64,000 bases of DNA, from positions 124,001-188,000 of the forward strand of contig CAJTFW010000006.1 in assembly GCA_910575445.1 (NCBI GenBank), written 5' to 3'. Every line of letters starts with the position of its first letter. The stretch's first letter is position 1. Source of the DNA: Lachnospiraceae bacterium. GTDB lineage: Bacteria; Bacillota; Clostridia; Lachnospirales; Lachnospiraceae. A program made the position numbers and the translations under genes. The notes below the pieces were generated by a model. The model made no database searches, was not told the DNA's origin, and was given only the letters and a program-made list of their open reading frames with translations. This document shows, piece after piece, positions 44,269 to 53,244 of the stretch.

Positions 44269-45783
44269 ATGGCAGCAGGAACTACCAATATAGGATTTGA
44301 AGAGAAATTATGGCAGGCAGCAGATAAATTACGCTCCAATATGGATGCAGCAGAATATAAACACGTAGTATTAGGGCTTATATTTTTGAAATATGTTTCT
44401 GATTCATTTGAAGAAAAATACCAACAATTATTAGCAGAAGGTTATGGAGATGAAGAAGATAGAGACGAATACATAGCAGAAAATATTTTCTATGTACCTA
44501 TAGACGCTCGATGGAGTGAAATTAAAAAGTATGCCACCAGTACGGATATTGGCAAGGTTATAGATCATGCAATGGATGCAATAGAAAAGGAGAATGATTC
44601 ATTAAAGGGTGTTTTGACTAAAAATTATTCCCGTCAAGAGTTGGACAAAACAAGACTTGGAGAACTTGTGACACTTTTTACGAATATTGAAGTTGGTTCA
44701 ACAGCAGCGCAGGAAAGGGATGTTTTAGGCAGGGTATATGAATATTTTCTAAGTAAGTTCGCAAGCGCAGAGGGAAAACTGGGTGGAGAATTTTATACAC
44801 CTTCTTGTATTGTTCGTACCCTTGTTTCAATGATAGAGCCATTTGAAGGACAGATTTTTGATCCGGCTTGCGGAAGTGGTGGTATGTTTTGTCAGTCGGC
44901 ACGGTTTGTCAGGGAACATCAGGGAAATGTCAGGGATATTTCTATTTTTGGGCAGGAGAGCAACCCTACTACATGGAAATTAGCAAAGATGAATTTAGCA
45001 ATCAGGCAGTTGGAGGCGAATCTCGGAAAGCATAATGCGGATTCCTTCCATGACGATCAACATAAGACGTTAAAAGCAAATTACATATTGGCGAATCCGC
45101 CGTTCAATATTTCAGATTGGGGTGGTGAACGGTTACAAGAAGATATTCGTTGGAAATATGGCATTCCACCTGCTGGAAATGCTAATTTTGCATGGCTTCA
45201 ACATATGCTGCATCATTTGAATCCGGCAGGAGGTGTGTGTGGTACAGTCTTGGCGAACGGTTCTTTGAGTTCCAATACATCTAACGAGGGAAATATTCGT
45301 GCAAATATGGTAAAAGGTGATGTTGTGGAATGTATTGTAGCGATGCCTAGCCAGCTTTTTTATTCTACAGGTATTCCGGTTTCACTATGGATAATGCGGA
45401 GAGGAAAGACAAAACAATCCCAAAATAAAGTGCTTTTTATTGATGCAAGAAAATTAGGGCATATGATAGATCGGAAGGTTCGGGAACTGTCGGAAGAAGA
45501 CATCAGAAAGATTGCTGATACATACCAGAATTGGAGACAGGGAAAAGAATATGAGGATATTCAAGGCTTTTGTAAGGAAGCGTCATTAAGTGAAATAGAG
45601 GAACAAGATTACATTTTAACTCCGGGAAGATATGTTGGGGTAGAGCAGGAGGAAGAGGAAGGGGAGCCATTTGAGGAAAAAATGCAGAGACTGACTTTTG
45701 AGTTGTCAGGATTGTTTGCAAAATCGCATGAATTGGAAGATGAAATAAGGAATAAATTGGGGGCGATTGGGTATGAATTTTGA
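44269..45783 (+). CDS. hsdM: Type I restriction-modification methyltransferase subunit HsdM
   Basis: A 504-residue N6-adenine methyltransferase. The HsdM N-terminal helical domain is followed by the SAM motif FDPACGSGGMF (Asp198) and the catalytic NPPFNISDW (Asn276). GEFYTP precedes the SAM motif. It modifies DNA with HsdS and supports restriction with HsdR (48936). ATATGGAGG precedes the start. Its end overlaps the small gene at 45773. Confidence 0.96.
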   Translation: MAAGTTNIGFEEKLWQAADKLRSNMDAAEYKHVVLGLIFLKYVSDSFEEKYQQLLAEGYGDEEDRDEYIAENIFYVPIDARWSEIKKYATSTDIGKVIDHAMDAIEKENDSLKGVLTKNYSRQELDKTRLGELVTLFTNIEVGSTAAQERDVLGRVYEYFLSKFASAEGKLGGEFYTPSCIVRTLVSMIEPFEGQIFDPACGSGGMFCQSARFVREHQGNVRDISIFGQESNPTTWKLAKMNLAIRQLEANLGKHNADSFHDDQHKTLKANYILANPPFNISDWGGERLQEDIRWKYGIPPAGNANFAWLQHMLHHLNPAGGVCGTVLANGSLSSNTSNEGNIRANMVKGDVVECIVAMPSQLFYSTGIPVSLWIMRRGKTKQSQNKVLFIDARKLGHMIDRKVRELSEEDIRKIADTYQNWRQGKEYEDIQGFCKEASLSEIEEQDYILTPGRYVGVEQEEEEGEPFEEKMQRLTFELSGLFAKSHELEDEIRNKLGAIGYEF

Positions 45784-46123
45784 TTTGAGAGAGGTTTACA
45801 AAATATATGAGAATGTAAAAGAAAAACATGATTTTAAAGAATATGAGGATGAAATTGATGAGAATGATAAAGTTTTAAATGAGATTCCATTTGATATGCA
45901 GAAAGCGCAACAGAAAATATCGAAACTCACAACCAAGTATCGAATTGAACTTAATATGTTGGCTTGTATTTATGGAAATAACATGAGTGTAACCAGTCAA
46001 CCCATTTCAAAGCCACCAAAGATTTTATGGAATGATTTGAAATATATCAATCAACATATTCCATTATTTGCATTGGAGAGGAAAGGAATTTCTGATTATT
46101 TGAATCGGAAAATGGGATTTTGA
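45773..46123 (+). CDS. Small helical protein in the type I operon, unknown
   Basis: A 116-residue acidic protein, largely helical (MNFDLREVYKIYENVKEKHDFKEYEDEIDE), with no recognised domain. It starts inside the last codons of hsdM, so it should be translated with it, and lies 77 bases before hsdS. Separate genes between hsdM and hsdS are uncommon; it could be an accessory or anti-restriction factor. Confidence 0.65.
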   Translation: MNFDLREVYKIYENVKEKHDFKEYEDEIDENDKVLNEIPFDMQKAQQKISKLTTKYRIELNMLACIYGNNMSVTSQPISKPPKILWNDLKYINQHIPLFALERKGISDYLNRKMGF

Positions 46124-46200
46124 AAAGGTCGAAATTATAATGGGCAAAAAGCAATGTTAATAAGGCGAATAAGAAATAGGTAGATGAAGGTGGCGATTAT

Positions 46201-47301
46201 ATGGCAGAATGGTTTCCCAAAAGATTAGATGAAATTGTTGAATTCAATCCTCGTGAAACAATTAAGAAAGGTGTTACTGCAAAGAAAATTGCAATGGATA
46301 AATTGCAGCCTTTTTGTAGGGATATCACAGAATTTGAATTAGAACCTTTTTCTGGTGGAACAAAGTTCCGAAATGGTGACACTATTATGGCAAGAATAAC
46401 ACCATGTTTGGAAAATGGGAAAACGGCTAAGGTTAATGTTTTAGATGATGGAGAGGTTGGCTTTGGCTCTACCGAGTATATTGTTTTTAGGGCAAAAGAG
46501 GGAGTAGATGCAGACTTTGTTTATTATCTGATAACAAGCCCATTAGTTAGAGAACCAGCAATCAAGTCAATGGTAGGATCTTCTGGAAGACAGAGGGTTC
46601 AAACAGATGTAGTGCAGGGCATAACAGTGATGGTTCCGACGCTGGAGGAACAGAAAGCCATAGCAGGTATCCTAAAATTGTTGGATGACAAAATTGCTGT
46701 AAATAGAAAAATAAATGATAATTTAGAGCAGCAGGCGCAAGCAGTTTATGATTATATGTTCTTTACCAACGCCAGTTCTGATTGGCAGCAAGGTCATCTT
46801 TCTGACCTTATTACTATAAAGTATGGGAAAGACCATAAGAAACTGGCTGACGGAAATTATCCTGTGTATGGGTCTGGTGGCATTATGCGTTATGTTGAGC
46901 GTCCTCTATATGATAAAGAATCTGTTCTTATACCGAGAAAAGGCACACTCAACAATGTCATGTATGCTAATCATCCATTTTGGTCTGTTGACACAATGTT
47001 CTACACCGAGATGCGGATGCCAAATATCGCAAAGTTTATCTACCATTTTGTAAAAAGTAAAAATCTTGCTTCGATGAATGCTGGGTCAGCGGTTCCGAGT
47101 ATGACAACAGACATTTTGAACGCAATGGAGGTAATTATTCCTTCAACAGCTGAACTCGAAGAATTTGAAACAATAGTATCCTCAATGTATAAGGCAATGC
47201 AGGAGAACAATATTCAAACAACAAAACTTGCAGAACTGCGTGATTCACTGTTACCTAAACTTATGTTCGGTGAACTGGATGTTTCCGACCTTGACCTATA
47301 A
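46201..47301 (+). CDS. hsdS: Type I restriction specificity subunit HsdS
   Basis: A 366-residue protein with two target-recognition halves. The first ends IPVMVPTLEEQKAI-like text (ITVMVPTLEEQKAIAGILKLLDDKI), the central conserved helix. The second ends VIIPSTAELEEFETIVSSM, followed by LAELRDSLLPKLMFGEL. Each half would contact one part of a bipartite target. This is slightly shorter than usual (about 400). There is no duplicated hsdS or inverted repeat nearby, so no phase-variable shuffling is visible. Confidence 0.92.
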   Translation: MAEWFPKRLDEIVEFNPRETIKKGVTAKKIAMDKLQPFCRDITEFELEPFSGGTKFRNGDTIMARITPCLENGKTAKVNVLDDGEVGFGSTEYIVFRAKEGVDADFVYYLITSPLVREPAIKSMVGSSGRQRVQTDVVQGITVMVPTLEEQKAIAGILKLLDDKIAVNRKINDNLEQQAQAVYDYMFFTNASSDWQQGHLSDLITIKYGKDHKKLADGNYPVYGSGGIMRYVERPLYDKESVLIPRKGTLNNVMYANHPFWSVDTMFYTEMRMPNIAKFIYHFVKSKNLASMNAGSAVPSMTTDILNAMEVIIPSTAELEEFETIVSSMYKAMQENNIQTTKLAELRDSLLPKLMFGELDVSDLDL

Positions 47302-47370
47302 GCCACTAATTATCATTTTTACTATGAACCATTTAGAGAAAATAAATGGTGAAGAAAGGTGTTCATTATA

Positions 47371-47742
47371 ATGAATAATATGTTTAAGAGATTTATAAGG
47401 TGGATAAAACTTCATATCTACGAAATAATGTATATTTTATTATTGGCTCTTCTTTCCGCCTACATATTAATTAATTGGGAGATGTGTGTTACAATGACTT
47501 TTTTTGAACAATTTGATGGAAATAATATTCTATTTCTTATTTGGATTGTGTTGCTTATATTACCATTTTATGATGTAGAAGCAAAAGGATGGAAGTTTCG
47601 TAAGAAGGGAATAGAAGATACGAGAAAACTATATGAAAATGCTGACTTAAATTATATACAAGAACAAATAAATAATTTAAGAGATACTATACAATCTCAA
47701 AATTCAGATGGAATGGATGGAGGTAGTAGTCAAAATGAATAA
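47371..47742 (+). CDS. Small two-helix membrane protein in the type I operon, unknown
   Basis: A 123-residue protein with two membrane helices (about IYEIMYILLLALLSAYILI and NILFLIWIVLLILPFYDV) and a cytoplasmic helical tail (ENADLNYIQEQINNLRDTI). No family is recognised. It follows hsdS by 69 bases and overlaps the next gene by eight. Small membrane proteins coupled to soluble partners are frequent in abortive-infection modules, which makes this block a candidate; that is inference. Confidence 0.65.
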   Translation: MNNMFKRFIRWIKLHIYEIMYILLLALLSAYILINWEMCVTMTFFEQFDGNNILFLIWIVLLILPFYDVEAKGWKFRKKGIEDTRKLYENADLNYIQEQINNLRDTIQSQNSDGMDGGSSQNE

Positions 47743-48058
47743 GCAAAGTAAACAAATGGTGATTGATGCTTTATATAAAGTGGTTAATTCTGCGCCTGCA
47801 TTGTATTCTCAGAGAAATTATTTGTCCCCTCAAACATATCAAGCAAATGATGTGTCTATGCAAGAACTTAGCACATGGGTGAATTATGCAAATCAAGTAC
47901 TTGATATTTCATATAATCATGTAGGTCTTAATGTTATTATGTCAACAAAAATGATGATAAGTCAATTAGTTTCGCAATACGGAGTATCTAATATACAACG
48001 TATTGACCAAATTAAACAAGAGCTTATTAAGTTGACACAGGCAATTTTGCAATATTAA
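47735..48058 (+). CDS. Small helical protein, unknown
   Basis: A 107-residue all-helical soluble protein (MNKQSKQMVIDALYKVVNSAP and MQELSTWVNYANQVLDI). GGAGGTAG precedes ATG 47735. It overlaps the membrane-protein gene, so the two probably work together. No motif is recognised. Confidence 0.6.
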   Translation: MNKQSKQMVIDALYKVVNSAPALYSQRNYLSPQTYQANDVSMQELSTWVNYANQVLDISYNHVGLNVIMSTKMMISQLVSQYGVSNIQRIDQIKQELIKLTQAILQY

Positions 48059-48126
48059 ATGATACGAGCAACTTTTTTACCGATTATTATGATATAGCAA
48101 TATTGATTGTGAGGTGAAATCATAGG

Positions 48127-48915
48127 ATGTATTATTTAGATAGTGAGAAATCAATAATCAAAAAATTTCAGATGGTAAATCCAAAATCTGTATATTTTTT
48201 AATGGAAAATGAAGAATCCATAAAAGTATTTGAATCAATTCATGATCAAGAAAATTGGAAACAATGGATAGAAAGTGCTGGAAAATCTGATCCACCGCCA
48301 GATTTTTTCACAGATACATATATGTATATGATGGATGTCATGAGAGTGGATGATCATTCCTATAAAAATAAAAAGGGAAAAGTAGTCAATCCAACTAATA
48401 GTCATATTCGGGATGTAGAGAAAGAAATTATACAGTCTGGAATTATGGAACTTTGTCCCAATGCAGAACTCATAATAAATGCACATACAAATTTACCAAC
48501 TGATGAGGATCATAATTATCAGTACTATTATAAAAATTTTACACGTGTAGTTGAGCATCATAAGAAAAGTATTGATTTGTACAAAAAGAATCATCCCAAC
48601 TATAAAGTGATATTTTTTATTATGGATGAATCATTTGCGTATTTTGTAGCAGAGAATATAGAAGATGCCACAAAAGAGAAACATATTGGTGATATGATTT
48701 TAGGAAGACCACATTTTCACTTTTGGGATAAAAATTTTATTAGGGTATTTGAAAATTCGAGCATAGACTATTTGATATGGTATACTCCGTTTAAATATGT
48801 AAATTCTTCAATAGGAAAGTTGGATTTACCAGAAGTATGTGTATTTAATATTAAAGAACCTATAAAACAGTGTATGGAATATGATGAAAAACATATGATA
48901 AGTGCAGAAATATAG
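48127..48915 (+). CDS. Uncharacterised 262-residue protein in the type I operon
   Basis: A soluble protein with no family that I recognise. Notable stretches are KSVYFLMENEESIKVF near the start, AELIINAHTNLP, YKVIFFIMDESFAYFV and LGRPHFHFWDKNF. Alternating hydrophobic strands followed by acidic residues would suit a nuclease-like alpha/beta fold, but no catalytic set is evident. AT content is higher than in hsdM/hsdR, like the two small genes before it, which hints at a separate origin. It is followed by hsdR after 20 bases. Confidence 0.65.
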   Translation: MYYLDSEKSIIKKFQMVNPKSVYFLMENEESIKVFESIHDQENWKQWIESAGKSDPPPDFFTDTYMYMMDVMRVDDHSYKNKKGKVVNPTNSHIRDVEKEIIQSGIMELCPNAELIINAHTNLPTDEDHNYQYYYKNFTRVVEHHKKSIDLYKKNHPNYKVIFFIMDESFAYFVAENIEDATKEKHIGDMILGRPHFHFWDKNFIRVFENSSIDYLIWYTPFKYVNSSIGKLDLPEVCVFNIKEPIKQCMEYDEKHMISAEI

Positions 48916-48935
48916 CTATGAAGGGATTGGGAGTT

Positions 48936-51900
48936 ATGCCAATTAATGAAAATACGTTAGAGCAGGTTATCATATCAGAACTACGGGAAAAAGGCTACGA
49001 GTATCTCTATGGGCCAAACATTGACAGAGATTATCATGAAGTAATTCTTAGGGATTACTTTGATGCAGCTATGTTAAAAATCAATCAAGGCATTACAATG
49101 GAGATTATAGAAGAAGCCTATAAAACAATAAAAAACCTCGGACTGCTAAAGTTAGAAGATATGAATGCCGCCTTTCATAAGTATCTGATTGAAGGTGTTC
49201 CCGTTTCTTATCGTGCAAACGGCGAGCAGTCCACTTTTACAGTGCATCTGATTGATTTTGAAAATCTGCAATTAAATGATTTCAAGGTAATCAATCAGTA
49301 TACCATCATAGAATACAAGAACAAAAGACCGGATGTACTCATTTTTATTAATGGTATTCCGATGGTGCTTTTTGAATTAAAAAATATGGTAAATGCTGAT
49401 ACTACGGTAGAGGACGCCTATAAACAGATCAAAAATTATCAGTTGGATATTCCTACATTGTTTTATTACAATGCTTTCAATGTCATCAGTGATGGCTTGG
49501 ATACAAGAGTGGGTACGATAACATCTGATTTTACAAGATACATGACATGGAAGTTAGAAAACGGGGAAAGACCAGAAGAGTCCGGTGTAAATTACTTTAC
49601 AACGCTGATTAATGGTGTATTTCCGAAGGAAAGGATACTTGATATTATCCGTAATTTTATTGTGTTTCAAGACAGCAAAGGAAAGACAATGAAAATAATG
49701 GCAGGCTATCATCAGTATTTTGCAGTCAGGAGAGCAGTTGAACGTACTAAGAAATCAATAGAAGAAAACAGCCGAAAGGTTGGCGTGGTATGGCATACAC
49801 AGGGGAGCGGCAAAAGCCTGTCTATGGTGTTTTACACAGGATGCATTGTTAGCGATCCTCAATTTCATAATCCAACTATCGTTGTCCTTACAGACCGCAA
49901 TGATTTGGACAACCAGCTTTTTGGGACATTTTGCGCCAGTTCAAAATTACTGCTGCGTCAGACGCCAAAGCAGGCACAAAACAGAGAAAATTTAAAAGAG
50001 CTGCTACGGGTAAATGCTGGCGGGATTATATTTACCACGATTCAAAAGTTTGAAGAAAGCAGTGAAATTCTAAGCGAGCGAAGCAATATTATTTTTATGG
50101 CTGACGAGGCGCATAGGTCACAGTATGGGCTTGATGGCAAATTGGATAGAAATACAGGCGAGTGGAAGTATGGAATGGCAAAATATATGCGTGATTCACT
50201 TCCCAATGCCACTTTCATAGGATTTACCGGAACACCGATTGATTTTGATGATAAATCTACGGTTGAAGTTTTTGGTGATTACATAGATATTTATGATATG
50301 ACACAGGCGGTTGAGGATGGCGCAACGGTGCCTATTTATTATGAAAACCGTACTGCAAAGCTCAAGCTGAATGCAGACTTGTTAAAGAAAATAGATGCAG
50401 AATATGATAAACTGGCAGCAGAGGCTTCCGAGATTACCATAGAGAAATCCAAATCCGATTTATCATCCATAGAGGCGATCATCGGATCAAAGGAACGGCT
50501 GGGTATGTTGGCGGATGATATCATTGCGCATTATGAAGACAGGCAGTATGTTCTGATGGGGAAGGCAATGATTGTTTGTATGACACGCAGGATTGCCATT
50601 AATTTGTATAAAATCATTTTGGAAAAGCGCCCTGAATGGAAAAATAAGATTAAGGTAGTACTTACTTCCAGTAATAAGGATGAAGAAGAATGGCATGATA
50701 TTATTGGAAATAAGGCATACCGGGATCAGCTTATGGTTGAATTTAAGGATGAAAAGAACGAATTCAAGATTGCCATAGTTGTGGATATGTGGCTGACTGG
50801 TTTTGATGTTCCATCAATGGCAACCATGTATATAGATAAGCCGATGAAAGGTCACAATCTGATGCAGGCGATTGCGCGTGTAAACAGAGTGTATAAGGAT
50901 AAAGAAGCCGGACTGATTGTTGATTATATTGGTATGGCGGCAGAATTAAAAAGTGCACTGAGCCAGTACACCAAAAGGGATCAGGACAAAATTCCTGACT
51001 TAGGACAGGCTTATTCGATTGCGATTGGAAAACTTGAAATTATGAGAGATTTCTTTTACGGATTTGACTATTCAGCGTTCTTTGGAGATTCAGATACAGA
51101 ACGACTGGCTGTTATTGCTGATGGTGTAAATTTTGCCCTTGAATTTGAAGAAGATGAAAAGAAAGAGTACATCAAAGAAGCTACTGCACTCAGTCAGGCA
51201 GAAACGTTATGCCGAAGTCTGTTTGATTCATCCACAAAGCAGGAAATTGAATTTTTTAAGAGCATTAAGGCTGGGCTCTGCAAATGCGGAGGACGCGTAG
51301 GTATTACCTCAAATGAAATCAATGCGAGAATAATGACAATGCTTGAACAGGCAATAGAACAGGACGGAGTGTATAATATATTTGCACAGGCTGGTAAGAA
51401 GAATACTGAAATTTCAATATTATCTGATGAATACATGGACAAAATCCGTAAGATGAAGCATAAAAACATAGCGGCAGAAATGCTGCGTAAATTGTTGGAG
51501 GACAACATTCGTGTATTTGCAAGGACGGGTGTTGTAAAGTCACAGCTTTTTTCGGAGAAGATGCAGAACTTATTAAAAATGTATAATAACAGATTGATTA
51601 CCAGTGCAGAGGTGATAGAAGAATTATTGAATCTGTCAAGAGAAATGGCAGAAGCTTATAAGGCTGGGGATGAAAAGGGTTTGTCCGTGGAGGAGCTGGC
51701 ATTTTATGATGCGCTGGCAGCAGATCCCGAAGTCTTTAAAAAGATGCAAGATGAGGTTTTAGTGGAAATGGCACAGGAATTGACTGAATTAATTCGTAGG
51801 AGCAGGACGGTTGACTGGGATAAGAAAGAGTCTGCTCGTGCTTATATGCGAACGCAGGTAAAACATCTTCTGAGAAAGTATAAGTATCCGCCGGAGAAAG

Positions 51901-52055
51901 CTAAAGGAGCTATTGACATCGTGATTAAGCAGGCGGAGCTGATGAGCAGTAATATTAAGCCTGAATCAGTAGTTTATGATTTTCAACCAAGGACAAAACC
52001 TTTGATGGTGGCAGAGGATTCAGTATATGGCATGAATGAAAAAAATAATGTGTGA
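48936..52055 (+). CDS. hsdR: Type I restriction endonuclease subunit HsdR
   Basis: A 1039-residue motor and nuclease. The N-terminal PD-(D/E)xK site is Asp133 in RPDVLIF and Glu147-x-Lys149 in LFELKN. The translocase has Walker A VVWHTQGSGKSLSM, the DEAH-like box MADEAHRSQYG, GFTGTPI and the motif VI region QAIARVNRVYKD. A helical C-terminal region (about 800-1039) docks to HsdM/S. It looks complete. The start in MPINENTLEQVI has GGGAG upstream. Confidence 0.95.
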   Translation: MPINENTLEQVIISELREKGYEYLYGPNIDRDYHEVILRDYFDAAMLKINQGITMEIIEEAYKTIKNLGLLKLEDMNAAFHKYLIEGVPVSYRANGEQSTFTVHLIDFENLQLNDFKVINQYTIIEYKNKRPDVLIFINGIPMVLFELKNMVNADTTVEDAYKQIKNYQLDIPTLFYYNAFNVISDGLDTRVGTITSDFTRYMTWKLENGERPEESGVNYFTTLINGVFPKERILDIIRNFIVFQDSKGKTMKIMAGYHQYFAVRRAVERTKKSIEENSRKVGVVWHTQGSGKSLSMVFYTGCIVSDPQFHNPTIVVLTDRNDLDNQLFGTFCASSKLLLRQTPKQAQNRENLKELLRVNAGGIIFTTIQKFEESSEILSERSNIIFMADEAHRSQYGLDGKLDRNTGEWKYGMAKYMRDSLPNATFIGFTGTPIDFDDKSTVEVFGDYIDIYDMTQAVEDGATVPIYYENRTAKLKLNADLLKKIDAEYDKLAAEASEITIEKSKSDLSSIEAIIGSKERLGMLADDIIAHYEDRQYVLMGKAMIVCMTRRIAINLYKIILEKRPEWKNKIKVVLTSSNKDEEEWHDIIGNKAYRDQLMVEFKDEKNEFKIAIVVDMWLTGFDVPSMATMYIDKPMKGHNLMQAIARVNRVYKDKEAGLIVDYIGMAAELKSALSQYTKRDQDKIPDLGQAYSIAIGKLEIMRDFFYGFDYSAFFGDSDTERLAVIADGVNFALEFEEDEKKEYIKEATALSQAETLCRSLFDSSTKQEIEFFKSIKAGLCKCGGRVGITSNEINARIMTMLEQAIEQDGVYNIFAQAGKKNTEISILSDEYMDKIRKMKHKNIAAEMLRKLLEDNIRVFARTGVVKSQLFSEKMQNLLKMYNNRLITSAEVIEELLNLSREMAEAYKAGDEKGLSVEELAFYDALAADPEVFKKMQDEVLVEMAQELTELIRRSRTVDWDKKESARAYMRTQVKHLLRKYKYPPEKAKGAIDIVIKQAELMSSNIKPESVVYDFQPRTKPLMVAEDSVYGMNEKNNV

Positions 52056-52079
52056 TTTGTCAGACAGTGTCTGACAAAT
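52055..52079. promoter_or_regulatory. Perfect palindrome between hsdR and the DUF1016 gene
   Basis: ATTTGTCAGACA and TGTCTGACAAAT are perfect 12-base arms around a single G, starting on the last base of the hsdR stop and lying 16 bases before the next ATG. It could be an operator, or a terminator-like hairpin. The same core recurs inside the next gene at 52389. Confidence 0.65.
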
Positions 52080-52095
52080 TTAGAGAGGAAATGCT

Positions 52096-53115
52096 ATGGA
52101 TGAATTGGTAAAAAATTCAGCAGGTTTTGAAAAAATGATTTCGGATATTGAAGCATTGGTAAATACATCAAAAAATGAATTAGCGACATCAATAAATAAA
52201 GTGATGACGGTGACTTACTGGAGCATTGGAAAATACATTGTTGAATTTGAACAGGATGGCAATGCGAAAGCAGCATATGGAAAAAATTTGCTTTCCACAA
52301 TATCAAAGGAGCTGACATTACGTTTGGGAAAAGGGTATAGTCGTCCAAACTTAAATAATATGAGAAAGTTTTATTTAAAATATTCAAATTGTCAGACAGT
52401 GTCTGACAAATTATCATGGTCCCATATATGCGAATTGATAAAAATAGATGATGAACTCGAACGCAGCTTTTATGAGAAAGAATGTGTTGTGGAAAACTGG
52501 AATGTCAGAACATTGCGGAGACAGATGGATTCAGCGTTGTTTTTGCGATTGGCTTCCAGCAGGGATAAAGAAGGAATTTTAAAGTTGGCCCAAAATGGCA
52601 TTGAGTGCCAAAGTCCGGAAGATATTGTAAAGAGCACATATACGTTGGAATTTTTAAATATTCCAGAGCAGGAAAAGTATAGTGAAAATGATTTGGAACA
52701 AAAAATTATAGACAATTTACAAAAGTTTTTGTTGGAATTGGGCAAAGGATTTACATTCGTTAAGCGGCAGTATCCTTTAACAATCAATAATGTTTATTAC
52801 CATGTGGATTTAGTATTTTATCATAGAATTTTGAAATGCTTTGTTCTGATAGATTTAAAGAAAAACTCTGTTCAACATGAAGATATTGGGCAGATGAACA
52901 TGTATATGGGTTATTTTGCAATAGAAGAAAATATGCCAGATGATAATCCGCCTATTGGAATTATATTAAGCAAAAACAAGGATGAATTATTGGTAGAATA
53001 TGCAACGTATGGAATGGACAGTAATTTATTTGTATCTAAATATGAGTTATACTTACCAAATCGAAAAGAACTTGAAAAATTGGTCAAAGATATTTTAGAT
53101 GACGAAGAAAATTAG
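52096..53115 (+). CDS. DUF1016/YhcG-family PD-(D/E)xK nuclease
   Basis: A 339-residue protein. The N-terminal DUF1016 domain holds VTYWSIGKYIVEFEQ, YGKNLLSTISKELT and QTVSDKLSWSHICELI. The C-terminal nuclease domain holds YYHVDLVFYHR and CFVLIDLKK, giving an Asp...Asp-x-Lys site. YhcG-type proteins are common beside type I restriction genes and are thought to act in defence. AGAGGAAA precedes the start. It is the last rightward gene of the defence cluster. Confidence 0.9.
   Translation: MDELVKNSAGFEKMISDIEALVNTSKNELATSINKVMTVTYWSIGKYIVEFEQDGNAKAAYGKNLLSTISKELTLRLGKGYSRPNLNNMRKFYLKYSNCQTVSDKLSWSHICELIKIDDELERSFYEKECVVENWNVRTLRRQMDSALFLRLASSRDKEGILKLAQNGIECQSPEDIVKSTYTLEFLNIPEQEKYSENDLEQKIIDNLQKFLLELGKGFTFVKRQYPLTINNVYYHVDLVFYHRILKCFVLIDLKKNSVQHEDIGQMNMYMGYFAIEENMPDDNPPIGIILSKNKDELLVEYATYGMDSNLFVSKYELYLPNRKELEKLVKDILDDEEN
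52389..52409. other. Intragenic copy of the hsdR-DUF1016 palindrome
   Basis: TTGTCAGACA-G-TGTCTGACAA matches the 52055 palindrome over at least 22 bases and encodes CQTVSDK, part of the conserved QTxSxxLSWSH motif of the family. Confidence 0.7.
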
Positions 53116-53244
53116 GAACAAATTTAGATAGTGTGTTTTAATGATAAGGTGCTGATTGAATATTTGGGCGAACTGAGTGATTTGAATAGCACGACATTCG
53201 AGGGCATAATTTAACTTTCGCTAACTTTCATGGCGACCAAAATG

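Noticed and set aside
46201-47301. Phase-variable hsdS locus
   Set aside because: Only one hsdS gene and no inverted partial copies are visible in the window.
53116-53244. Small coding remnant after the DUF1016 gene (VFNDKVLIEYLGELSD...)
   Set aside because: Only about 27 open codons without a start context; too short to support as a gene.
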